A stretch of DNA of 64,000 nucleotides from assembly GCA_032821775.1 (NCBI GenBank), contig JAVLRN010000001.1, forward strand, positions 930,001-994,000. The letters run 5' to 3'. The notes under the pieces are model-generated. The model was not told the origin of the DNA, ran no database searches, and saw only the letters and a list, made by a program, of their open reading frames with translations. Below are positions 11,039 to 21,248 of this stretch, piece after piece (the stretch's first letter is position 1; the number at the start of each line of letters is the position of its first letter). The position numbers were made by a program, and so were the translations under genes. Source of the DNA: Sanguinoderma infundibulare (lineage: Eukaryota > Basidiomycota > Agaricomycetes > Polyporales > Polyporaceae).

Positions 11039-14000
11039 TCATCTCCGTGCGTACTTGTTGAACAATTTCGTGCCGGCTGCGTGGACGTATGAGATAAACT
11101 TGCCATTGGCCCATGGCCACGACATGGAATAGAGCAGAATCACTCACAGTTTGCCAAGGTCTGCAACGAGTTCTTCGCACCAGGCCCAGCGACGTTCCCC
11201 ACCAGGTTCAGTGCGCTCCCCAACGGCCCACCTCCACCTGAGAGCCCGCTCCCAGACGGGGCGTATCCATATCCACCAGGAGGGTGTCCATACCCTTGTC
11301 CATACCCTTGCCCATATCCCTGTCCATATCCCGACGACGTATGCGTGGGATGCGACGGAGGCGGGCCGGGCGGCGGCGCATACGGCTGGGAGCTGTAATC
11401 ATTATGGTGTTGTACGTGAGGGGGATGCAGATGGTGCTCCGGCGGGCCCGGACGATAGAACTCTCCTGGGATCGAGGCACTGCCGTAAGGCGCGTGAGGA
11501 CCTGTCAGACGGACGCAAGGCGCGGTCAGGACTCGAGAAGGCAGGACGCAAACGCGAAGGACCCAACAATCCGGCGGGATCCCATGTGTCAAGAACTCGA
11601 ACGCGCCCACGCGGAGAGAAAGCCCATCGCCCAGGTACGGGGGATATAAGCATACGCGGGCACGTCCAGTGCCGCGGAGCCCGCATACGGGAGCAGATGA
11701 CGACATGGTTTACGGACACACGCTTCGCCTTCCTCGACATGATCGCGTTTGAGATTTACAGCCGCGCTGCGGGCGCGAGCTAGACGGGAGAAGAGACGGG
11801 AGAAGAACGAGAAAAGAAGCCTGACTTACGTGGGGGTGGAGGTCCTGCCGGTGGTGCATAGGAAGGTTCTTCAGGGAAATGTGGGGCGGCGTTGTACAGA
11901 GATGAGGGATATGAATGTGACGACGGTCCATCGTAAAAACTCTGGTCCGATGTATTGGGGATATGCGCTTCAGGGAAGGCGAAGCCTCCTACGTGGTCGT
12001 GCGGACTGCTCGGCAGATGAAGTCGAGTGGGAGCTGGCGTTGGCCGAGCATGATGAGATACAGGCGGCCTCAGCGATTGAGGCGCCGGAGAGCTGGCATG
12101 GTGGTTTGGGGTATACGACGGAGAATAGCCTGGGCTAGAATGCGGAGATGCATGAGAATGGGGAGGCGAGTCTTGGAAGAACTGCCCAATCACTGGGATC
12201 GCTGCTGGACCCTGCGGAGTGCTCCAGTCTGGAGGAGGCCAGGCCGCCTGCGTCCACGGGCCTGGAGGGCCTGCAGGGGGAGGAGATGGTGCAGCAGGAG
12301 CAGGAAATCGATGGGGTGCGAATCCAGGCTCCGTTGGAGGACACACTCCTGAATGTGAGGATGTGTGTGAATGGTGCGAATGCGCAGGGGATATTGGGCC
12401 AGGTGAGGGATGGGGTGAGGGTGAGTGAGAATAAGGACGTTGGGCAAACTGTGCTTGATCGGGCTGAGGGGAAGTTGATATTGAAGAGGATATGGTTAGG
12501 TGGCTGAACTCGTCCGTTGGGACCAGATGAGGTGAAGGTTGTGTACTGGATGGATGGCTACTCGCTGGTGAACTCCGAGGCGGAATTGAAAGACTGTCTG
12601 GTCGTGAGCTGTTGTTAACCGCAGGAGGAGGGCGGTTTGATAATGGCGCTGATGGTGGAGCTTGGGCCTCCTGGGCCGACGGCCGTCGCTCAAGGGGCAC
12701 AGGTGGAGGGCTGCTCGCGGACACAGCTTGCGCTTGATGCTCCTCAGCTTCCAAGCTGTAAGGCGGGGGCGGGAGTTCGTCGCCATTCTCCTTCGACTGC
12801 GTCATCTGCCATTCCTCCCAAGTCTGTCCTTCCTGTTCGCCGCTGCCGGACCCAGACGCCGACCCACCAACACTTGCTCCAGAAGAGGTCGCCTCGTCTT
12901 CGTAGCGTGGTCGTGACGACCAATAGTCCTGCAGTTCCTTGGAAGGAAAGGTGTCGAGTATCAAACGATCCCCGCGGAGACCCTCTGCAGCGAACCCACA
13001 TATACGCATATACCAGTCAGGAGGCAAGTCAATGCCGTCTTCGTCCAAGGCCATGAAGTGGTACTGATACTTCTCGTGAGTGCTAGTAGGCACCTGTCTG
13101 CGATGAGAGACGATGGGCATGAACGCAGTGCCCTCGTCGTATCTACGAGCCACAATGGATTAGAGCGTTGTTACGCTGTTGTCCGTGGGACGTGACTTAC
13201 TCGTCCCACATGGCGCCGTATATGGTCCTAACGTTGTGGCGACTGACGTTGAAAAGCTGGCGCCACAGATAACTGCCGCCTTTACGAGGAGCGTCGTTCC
13301 ACTTCCATTTGCCCTCAGATAGGTTGTATCCCTGGACATGGCTCAGCAACGGGGGGCGAAAATACGGAGAGGAGAGTGAAAAACTGCTGCTCACTGAGCC
13401 TCCAGGATGGACGACAGGGATATAGTCTATCTTCCTCATCGCCGTTGTATTCATCTCCCAACTCTCGTTGTGTTTCTTGATGAGTTCGACATCACCCTTG
13501 ATATTTTGCTCCTCAAATCGATCTGCGCCGTCCTTGTCGCTATACCGTCCAATCGTCCAAGGAGAGATGGCGTCGAACTCCTCCATATACACCTGCACGA
13601 AATCCGGGTTTGGGTCCGCGTCCATAACAGACGTCCTCCAGTGAGCCGGAACGCCAGCCATGATATATGCGCCACCGGGAGTGTTGTTGCGGATGAAGCG
13701 GGTGACTGCGCGTACGGTTTCGGGCGAGTGGCGCGCGTCGGACATTCCGAATCCCCAAAGGGCGACGACAGGCCGCCCTTGCTCGCGGATGTAGGCAGGT
13801 GAGTCGAGGACGCGTTTACGACGAATGAGGTGTACCCAGTCATGCTCGAGGACGCGCTGGATGCGGTCAGGAGCGACTCCAGAGACGTCGTACCTGGTGG
13901 CGTTGCATGAGCAATGAGCATTCAAAGTGTGTCCTGGACCTCATGACAATGAAGGGCGTACATGATTGCGAAGACCCTGCCCTCCTTCTCAGCTGCTTCC

Positions 14001-14437
14001 ATGACCCTATCGCCGACCTCATCTCTTTGTTTCCTGATGCCCTCGTTCCCCAGCTCAACGTCGCACTGGCCCAAGAACCTTTGCAAGAAAGCGCCATCGA
14101 CTCCATGGATCGCCATCCAGTGGAAGTGCCTCTGGACGGTCTTCGGGTGGCGCGAGGAGAAGAGGAAAGCCTGCTCTCCGCTCTGATGCTTCAATCCTGG
14201 CGCAGGGAAGAGCTCAGAGTCCGTGTAGTCGGAGGTATCAGGCCAGAGATCGATGTTGGGCCGTCCGCCATCAGGGATAGGGTAGTTGAACCAGTGAAGC
14301 CAGCCGTGGTGTCCGGGACCGACAGGCTCGCCGTCGCCGGGACAGGTGAACCAGCCTTGGTATCCGACGAGGAATTTGTCATGGATGGTAGAAGGATTGG
14401 CACGCTTGAGCGTTCTTTCCTTGGTCAGACCGGCCAT
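11039..14437 (-). CDS. GH71/99-like protein with long disordered tail
   Basis: Six exons (14437-13962, 13893-13395, 13331-13201, 13142-11830, 11501-11148, 11076-11039) join in frame to 936 residues. Residues 1 to about 440 match the fungal GH71/99-like, xylosidase/arabinosidase-annotated family: KFLVGYQGWFTCPGDG, GWLHWFNYP, ELFPAPGL, FSSRHPKTV, FHWMAIHGVDGAFLQRF, FAIMYDVSGV and ALWGFGMS. No signal peptide is visible, so the protein may be intracellular or exported unconventionally. After about residue 450 the protein is Pro/Ser/His-rich for some 400 residues, with a PPPYSLE motif and a GYGQ repeat, and ends in a short basic-amphipathic segment (KLFNKYARR). The true substrate is unknown; the GH assignment rests on the N-terminal motifs only. 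Confidence 0.85.
11284..11331 (-). repeat. Short tandem repeat encoding GYGQ units
   Basis: An imperfect 12-bp tandem repeat, four units long, lies inside exon 5 of the GH71/99-like gene and encodes consecutive Gly-Tyr-Gly-Gln/His units. Such repeats commonly vary in copy number between strains. Confidence 0.75.
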
Positions 14438-15027
14438 CGACTGGGAAGGCAAAGATGAGGAGAGCTAGAGCGGCGGAACAGATGGAAGAGGAGAAGATGG
14501 TGTGTGTGGATGTTGATCAGAGACGCCGTGCGAGGCGATGTCGAAGTGACTGGCGGAATTAATGGCAGATGGACAGAATCAGGTACAGTCAATGAACGTT
14601 GAACTGCGATAAGTAGGGGCGGACCTGGGCGGACGTACAATGAAAACTTTGGGCGAGCGACCGCTCCAAGACTCGATCCGCCCTGTCCCGCCACACCGCT
14701 GCCTGGCCGAGTCAAGTCCGGAGGCGCCACACGTGATGGGGACAGCAGTGTTCATGGTTTCAGACGCGTTATTTCCGGCCTAGTCTGCATTGCCAGAAGT
14801 CTGAGTCGGGGTGGACATTGGATGTGTACTCGGACGACATGCGCAGCGATTGCAGCCAGAGACCCAGAAGGCGACGGCAAGAGCGACGGCGAGGCGCGTG
14901 CGTGATCACCAAGAACGCGTGAACGCGTATACATGCGCAAACAACGCCTCCTGTCCTCCAACTCCGAGTCCAACTGCGCGTCGTTCCGCACCTCGTTTAC
15001 CCTCTTTCTCGCCCTTCCGACGCGTCA
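14438..15027. other. Divergent intergenic region
   Basis: This 590-bp interval separates the start codons of the GH71/99-like gene (-) and APC11 (+) and must hold both promoters. Open frames here have no recognisable content. Confidence 0.5.
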
Positions 15028-15450
15028 ATGAAGGTCACCATCAAGAAATGGCACGCGATAGCCCAGTGGCGCTGGGACACGGGAAATAACGACCCGGACG
15101 ATGATGGAGAGGGGGACGTTTGTGGCATCTGTCGTGTGCCCTTCGAAGGCTGCTGTCCGTCGTGCAAAATGCCTGGTGACGACTGTCCACTGAGTACGTG
15201 TTGTGTCTTCTTGCGCCGCATTGGCTGACTCACCAACCATCTGGTGGCTCAGTATGGGGCGAGTGTACGCACGTCTTCCATATGCATTGCTTACTACAGT
15301 GGATCGGCACCGCGTCGTCCAAGCAGCAATGTCCAATGGACCGAAGACCATGGGGTACGTTCATCAATCAGATGTCTATAACCTTCTATCTCTCACCAAT
15401 TACGAGTAGTAACGGCAGAGAGGAAGGTCGACGCAAATAATCCGCGGTAG
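15028..15450 (+). CDS. APC11: Anaphase-promoting complex subunit 11 (RING-H2)
   Basis: Exons 15028-15193, 15253-15354 and 15410-15450 join in frame to 102 residues, the usual size for Apc11. The N terminus MKVTIKKWHAIAQWRWD is the family's cullin-binding strand. The RING reads CGICRVPFEGCCPSC, CPLIWGECTHVFHMHC, then QCPMDRRPW. The last pair is Cys-Pro-Met-Asp rather than Cys-Pro-Met-Cys, a form also used by other fungal Apc11 proteins, so Asp probably serves as a zinc ligand. Apc11 recruits the E2 and, with the cullin-like Apc2, forms the catalytic core of the APC/C ubiquitin ligase that degrades securin and cyclins in the nucleus. Splicing is unambiguous because each junction falls within the conserved domain. 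Confidence 0.95.
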
Positions 15451-15604
15451 GCGTTGGAATAGACTGCAGCGTGTTGTATTCATATTGGATGCATTGGATT
15501 GTATACTACGCCATATATTTCTCCTTGTCGACTGTTGCAAATTCCGCTTCTTGCTGGTGAGCTGGGATGGCCCTCACTGCATATAATGACCAGATCCTGC
15601 TAGG

Positions 15605-16510
15605 CTACTCATATGTCCCATAGACTGCATCGTCTATGCTTTGGATCACTCTCGTAGGCTCCATCATATTCTCCTGGATGAACCGACCATCTTCACCGCG
15701 TTCGTCAATACCGTTGGATCCAGATATGAGCGAATCATGACTTACTTGGCGCGTCGTTCTCTTTTGACCTCCACATTGCCTCTTCCATGTCCTTTGCGAC
15801 TCCAGTCTTGACGTGCCGCACCACTAATCTCTTCTCTGCAGTCTCCTCGCTGATCTCTATCCACCATCTCTCGTCTAGCAACTCGGACGCGGTAGACCAC
15901 GGTTCAATCTTGAGGAAGGTATACAAGCCCTCTAGGATAACGAGTCGGTTATGGGGATATACGGGTATGGAGTCCAAGACAGGATCTTTGGTGGCGTGAT
16001 CGAAGGAAGGTGCGTAAACCATTTGGTTCGTGGTAGACAAGTGTGATGCCGCGGCGGCGGCGTGGATGGGTTGCCTAAGAGCGCGAACAAACGCAACATA
16101 GCCCTCTCCATCGAACGTCCAGGGTGCGCCGCGCCGATCGTGCGCTAGCTTTGGGTCAGGAAGCGCGTCCAATTGGGCACGAGTGAGGTGCCAGCCATCC
16201 AATCCCACGTACACTGCGATGGGCTCGGTCGATGTGGCGTGTTGGACTGGCCCCGCAATGGTGGTCTCAGCGCCGTGGGGAGTTGGAAATATGGTCCGGG
16301 CGGCGACGTTTATGCGGCTAGTGATGAGTCGCGCGAGGGTCGACTTGCCAGATGCTGGTACCCCTGCAATACCGACGATGAGGCGGACGTCTGGAGGGAC
16401 ACTGAATTATGCTTTGAGTAATGCACGATGCTATCCGATCACAGACGCGTTGCTCACTTTCTGAGACGGTCCAGCAGGTACGCAGACAGCTCGTCGGCGA
16501 TTGCGTCCAT
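15605..16510 (-). CDS. YFH7-like P-loop kinase
   Basis: Exons 16510-16458, 16401-15746 and 15690-15605 join in frame to 264 residues. The Walker A loop is GVPASGKST at about residue 30. Family landmarks follow: VGLDGWHLTRAQL (lid/substrate region), GAPWTFDGEGY, VYAPSFDHATKDP, RLVILEGLY (Walker B-like), and a C-terminal EENMM-type segment ending with RVIQSIDDAVYG. These features match the yeast Yfh7 / uridine kinase-like group, related to the phosphoribulokinase-uridine kinase fold. The physiological substrate in fungi is not established. No signal or membrane segment is present, so the protein is probably cytosolic. The last intron was needed to recover the conserved NGRFIQEN end and its phase fits exactly. 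Confidence 0.9.
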
Positions 16511-17770
16511 GGTCTACGCACCGTGTTGGAGAACAAGTTTCGAGTGGACGCAGTCCGAGTCGCAAGAGCTGGTTTCGGTCCTGGCTATTAGGATCGTTAT
16601 CTGACCCAAGTCTATCGCGAGCACGTGTCCCACTCGACGCAGGCGTGGTGGTGACGTCATCCGCATTCGCCTCGTCGAGTGGCAGAAATGAATGTGACTG
16701 CACCAGTCCCTCCATCGACATCACCGACAAACGACTCCCCATCAATCTGAACATGCTGATGCTGTCCTTGTCCCACTGTACGCGCAGAGAGTCAACCCTA
16801 CCAAAAACGCGACTCTGACCTTCATCGGCGCAATTTCTTGCATGCTGGGTAAGTGATGCTCATTCTACCCTGCCCCTCTGTGCGCGTATACTCACCTAGC
16901 GAGTCAAGGTCACGTCCATCTGCGACCTGGGATCACTGAGAAGCATCTTCCGGAGACCTCTCATCCACTTGCGTCCTTCCATTGAGGATAACTCCCCGGG
17001 CCGTGACCTCGGCCCAGTAATACGAGGACGAACCGTTGATCGCCGTCATGGCTCTTGGCTCCTGGGAGGCAGTGGACGTTTCTGCTGGCAATGCGAAACT
17101 CGAGGCTGCCAGTCCCCTTGCCAATGGTGACAACGGATGCGGACGGAACAAGGTGAATGTCCCTTCTATTCCTACCTGTCCTTAAGATCTGATTTGCGAT
17201 GAAGGCACGATGTAAATACCCCACTTCGTGCTGAAAATTTGGGGCATCGTGGCCCCCATGTAAATCGGCGGCTCAGGGCCGGTCCGATGATGGTGGGTTG
17301 TTCCATAGGGACGCCGCCTGAGACCCTCCTTTCATGAACGCTCATGGACTCTTCCAGAGTCTGGGCCGTGTTAGCCGGTTCAAGTGCGGCGAGCTTTGGT
17401 ATCTGGGAACATGATGAACATCCATATCTAAACGTCTGCATTAGCCCCTCTTGTCCTCATGTACCTTGGATGGTACAAGTGCAGCATTGTACTTAAGTTT
17501 GACGTCTGCGACGCCTCTGTTCATAGGTGATGGAGGCGTCTTTATCCACTGTAAGTACTGTAACCTCGCTGCTCTCTCCGTCACCAGCTCATGCACGTGT
17601 CCAGAATGGCGCTGCACGAACCCAACTACCCGCGCTTCATGTCATCGATTCCATTCATTCGCCAGCCAGCCCAATCCAGACTGTCTACGTCTGAGGTTCT
17701 CTTCCGATTTCATGCATCCTGGTAGTGCCGTTCTCAAATCGGTGTCGGCCGTGGGCGGCCATTTGTCAGG
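16511..17770. other. Intergenic region with possible small unresolved gene
   Basis: No recognised family lies here. Two exon-like readings compete. On the minus strand, a 43-residue frame beginning MTAINGSSSYYW (near 17050) can be spliced to end near 16838. On the plus strand, a frame at about 16749-16851 ends at a good GTAAGT donor and can splice to an acceptor near 16898. They overlap and cannot both be full genes, and neither has a secure start codon. The rest shows nothing notable. Confidence 0.3.
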
Positions 17771-17780
17771 TATAAAATAA
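17771..17780 (+). promoter_or_regulatory. TATA box of first secreted paralogue
   Basis: TATAAAATAA lies about 41 bp upstream of the ATG at 17812. The second paralogue has a TATA element at nearly the same distance. Confidence 0.6.
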
Positions 17781-17811
17781 GCTCCAAAGAGTCTTCATCC
17801 AACCCACCGAC

Positions 17812-18426
17812 ATGCAGCTACTTACCAGCACTTTCACCACCCTTGCTGTTTTCGCATCTTTGGTGTTCTCACGTGCCAACGCCGCGGCCGCTCTTGGAGT
17901 GCGCCAAGGGGTTGATGGGCCCATAATCGCACCTCCGGATGGCGGCATGGTCGTCGCGGGCGCACCTTTTACGTTCACCTACGAGGCCGTGAATTACTGC
18001 CACAACGGATACAGCCCTATCAACGTGTACATCAGCGCGAACCTACCTAGCAGTGACGACGTAGGGCCCGACGGCACCCTCGGCCCAGGGAGCTTTATCT
18101 TGCAATTCGGTGAATGGCTTATCCCTAACTTCGAAGGTGAACGAAATCATTTTCGGCATGCAGGCTCAAAGACTGAGCATTCCACTTGCAGGCTTGCCGC
18201 CGATCACACCTCCCGGTCTCCCGCCGGCGACACTGTCCTTGCCCATCCTTGAGGACGTCGCGAACAATACAGTACTTTATTTCTCGGTGGTGGAAACATT
18301 CCTTGGCTGTTCGGTATGCACAAAATACTGCTTATGTTTGTCCATCACTCAACGATCGTCGTATAGCCTGGTGGTCGGACGGAGTATGGCTTGGATACCA
18401 CGAGCGTGGTTTACATCGAACTGTAA
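17812..18426 (+). CDS. Small secreted protein, paralogue 1
   Basis: Exons 17812-18136, 18192-18313 and 18367-18426 join in frame to 168 residues. A signal peptide covers about residues 1-23 (hydrophobic core FTTLAVFASLVFS, then ANA). Just after it comes VRQG, a possible propeptide cleavage site. The mature part reads like a beta-sandwich: AGAPFTFTYEAVNYC, then NGYSPI, VYIS, FILQFGEW, a Pro-rich linker, LYFSVVET and a final Cys in GCS. The two Cys could pair. The start of the domain resembles the KRE9/KNH-type N-terminal domain (Pro-x-Gly, AG-x-PFTF-x-Y), but there is no GPI signal or Ser/Thr stalk. A cell-surface or extracellular role is inferred; function is unknown. Intron positions and total length are the same as in the paralogue at 19344. 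Confidence 0.85.
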
Positions 18427-19298
18427 TGCGCGAGCTCGAAGCGATGATGGGATCCAGTCATGCATGGATCGAGCAATTTGTGATGGCACCTGCGCGTATA
18501 CAACAATGGAAGTACGGCATCTGCGGTGCCGAGGTGATTCTCCTCCAAGTAAGCGGCATTGTAAGGCCGTACGTTTACAGGACGACCGTATGCAAAAACA
18601 TCCGAGTGGGCCGCTTCAATATTGCAGTACGAGGCAGTACGTCATCAATCTCATCTATCTAGTTGAAGAGACCAGGCCACCTTCACCTTCTGCATACGAC
18701 AATTGATTTGGTGTCAACTGTGCCTTGATGCCGGTACGCTCATCGCTTTACATATAAGTAAGTCGACTTTATGTGCTACAACGAGGTCCAATTATCGAAG
18801 CTAAACTGGATTCACATTAAAGAAATCTGCTCTTTACCGCGCCTTTCAAACCCCAACTCGTCTCAGGAAGTCTGGACAGCAAATAATTGATCGTTGGCGT
18901 CTTTGACTTTTGCATCCGAGGCGGCGCGCGACAGACAATTGTACGGATATCAATAGGGAGTCAAATGTCGAGCGACAATCTGTCTACAGCATGTAGGCGA
19001 TGCGTCCTTCCATCTCGTACCTGGAACGAAGCGCGGTGGACAGGGCGCGATTCACCTTGTTCCATACAGAGTATTTCCGGCAGCGTTATATGGGTGGAGT
19101 CATACCAGCACGGGCATGAACGTACACCGTGGAAGCTGAGGGCGCAAAACCTTTAATCGAAATCAAATTTTGTTGTGAGCAATTTCCAACATCTCTTGAG
19201 CTTCCCCGGGCTTATGTGTTCTGCAGCGGATTGGGATCAGTTCCGCTTCCACCCAGCTGGAGATGTCTGGATTATGTACTGCCGCACCATGAGTGGAC
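18427..19298. other. Spacer between the secreted paralogues
   Basis: This interval of about 870 bp separates the two tandem secreted-protein genes. It holds no third copy that I can detect and no supported open frame; it should contain the 3' UTR of the first copy and the promoter of the second. Confidence 0.5.
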
Positions 19299-19305
19299 TA
19301 TATAA
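19299..19305 (+). promoter_or_regulatory. TATA box of second secreted paralogue
   Basis: TATATAA lies about 40 bp before the ATG at 19344, matching the layout upstream of the first copy. Confidence 0.6.
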
Positions 19306-19343
19306 CGACTTCGACTTGCCACCTACCCTATCGACGTCTCAGC

Positions 19344-19962
19344 ATGCGGTTCTTCCCATCCTCCGTCTTCTCTGCGCACGCGCTCTTCGCCTTACTCGTT
19401 GGCAGCGCTGCGGCCTACCCAAACCATGTCGCGCGCCAGGTCATCGTAGACTCCGTGCACGGGCTTACCGTGGAGCCAGCAAATGGGAGCGCCATTGCAC
19501 CCGGAACCGTTTTCCCGTTCTCTTACGATCACGCCAACTACTGCGAGTCTGGATATAGTCCCATCGCGGTATATCTGAGCACTTCTCCGCCAACGTCTAC
19601 GGATGTCGCCGCCGATGGGAGTCTCGCAGACGGAAGCTTCGTGTTTCAATTTGGCGACTTCTTGTTCGCCAACTTCGGTCGGTATCAGTTATTTTCGAGC
19701 GCTGGGTATAAGTTCTTGACATGTACATTTTCGTACAGGGCTTCCGACGATGGGGACACCACCTCCATCGACTCTGACAATGCCTACCCTTGATGACACG
19801 ACAGACGGCACTACACTATACTTCTCGGTTGTAGAGACCTACAGAGATTGTCCGGTACGTATAACCAACTTATTTGGCTGCCATTTTAAGGACAGATCTT
19901 GGTAGGGAGGGATTAAACTAGAATTCGGCCTTGAGACAACCACTGTGGTGTACGGGTCCTGA
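19344..19962 (+). CDS. Small secreted protein, paralogue 2
   Basis: Exons 19344-19677, 19739-19854 and 19906-19962 join in frame to exactly 168 residues, as in the upstream copy, with introns at equivalent sites and phases. It has a signal peptide (core ALFALLVGSAAA), a VARQ site after it, then GTVFPFSYDHANYC, ESGYSPIAVYLS, FVFQFGDF, a Pro-rich linker, LYFSVVET and a Cys in DCP. The final exon (GGIKLEFGLETTTVVYGS) aligns with that of copy 1. Sequence divergence outside these blocks is considerable, so the duplication is not recent. The pair probably arose by tandem duplication with retained splice structure. The function is unknown; an extracellular location is well supported by the signal peptide. 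Confidence 0.87.
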
Positions 19963-20518
19963 TGATGACACGACCTCAAAGTCATTTCCTTGGCCGTAGA
20001 AGACATATACATTGACTCTACGTAGTGTAGCCCCTGTTGCGTACAAAATAAGTGCTTCGATGGTCAAAGACGAATGCATGCATATTGAACAAGTGCTCGC
20101 CATGGCCGCTAATGACAGGCGGCCCGGGATAAACAGGTCAGTTGTACAAGGCCTGCTTGCCACGAGAGATGTGCTGTCATTCAGAATTCCTTGCCGCTAC
20201 TAGATGCCGGTCTCAGTCGCCTTTTTGAGCAGAGAGAGAGATATGTAAAGACGAGAAGAAGGTAAGATCTTCAAGAAGTTCAAGCCGCTAACCACTGTCA
20301 CGGTGCACCCCTGCCCGGTCCGGTCACCGGCAATCGGGCAGTTAGCCGAACACCGTTTCTTTCCATCTGTCTCGCGGTACTGCCATGGTTCCCTAGCACC
20401 AGCCCTCCCACTGTCCACGTATCACTTCTAATCCCTTCACATCTCCCGCCGAACGGAAGCGCAAGAGGAGCCGTACCATTCGAAATGGTGATTCTTCATG
20501 TAGGCAAGCGAACTCTAA
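19963..20518. other. Intergenic, no gene seen
   Basis: No domain or consistent exon chain was found. It may include the missing first exon of the downstream Dabb-like gene, which I could not place. Confidence 0.4.
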
Positions 20519-21085
20519 ACCTCCTGCCCAGGATCGTGTTTGACGTTCCGTGGCACCGACTCTTCGGCAGCCTTGGCCAAGCTCGATACTTCGCTCCTGA
20601 AGCAGTCCCATGAAGAGCTCTTCGCACAGATCCACCGTATGTTAGATGCTATCCCGGTACCCAAGTTCGACGTTCGCGTCGGCTCTCCTTTGATTCCACA
20701 ATCGACGAGAGGTTACGACATTAGTACGTAGCCTGATCTACGGCATACTGTACATTCTTACCACGTACTCTTTCAAGTGCTGTCCATGAAGTTCGAAAAG
20801 CTTGAGGACTTCAAGTAAGTCTCTTTCAATGGCCATTTTACCATCAATCGCTCATCGCGTTTTTGCAGAGCATATCTTGTTCACCCAAAGCACATCGAGT
20901 AGGTTGTCGATGATTGCGAAGGAAGGCACTGCTGAAGCACGCGTACAGGCTGCTTAAAGTATTCAGACCACCGTTACTGCGAGGTAAGTTTCAATCTGCC
21001 TTCGTGCCCCCTTCTCCCCTTTGACGCCAATATAGATATGATCTCGTACCAGATGGATGGCACTGGGCCAAAGAGCAAGTTGTGA
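20519..21085 (+). CDS. Dabb-like (stress-response A/B-barrel) small protein, start unresolved
   Basis: Four downstream exons are clear and phase-consistent: 20778-20814, 20869-20898, 20949-20983 and 21036-21085, preceded by a long exon ending at 20723. The product includes SSAALAKLDTSLLKQSH, VPKFDVRVGSPL, QSTRGYDIMLSMKFEKL, AYLVHPKHIELLK and DMISYQMDG. The order of a helix, a G-x-D-hydrophobic strand, a short helix and the HP-x-H motif resembles dimeric alpha/beta-barrel (Dabb) proteins. The first beta strand and the start codon are missing: the candidate ATG at 20484 (reading MVILHV) cannot be joined in frame across the obvious acceptor at 20531. Either an exon was missed or the 5' end is damaged. 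Five introns within about 100 codons is typical of these fungi. Confidence 0.5.
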
Positions 21086-21248
21086 AACATTTGTATGTCA
21101 TAGGAGCTCAAAATCATGTCTTGCCCGCTCCCGTTTTCCATTCGCTTTGTCTTGTCGATTGAACGCCTCCGAAAATCGATTAATATGCAACGTGTTACAG
21201 AGTAAACCTAGCGCAATGTGGAGAAATTTCAGAATGCATAGAAGACTC
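21086..21248. other. Convergent 3' spacer
   Basis: A 163-bp gap separates the convergent stops of the Dabb-like gene and the serine carboxypeptidase gene. It contains no separate feature. Confidence 0.5.
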
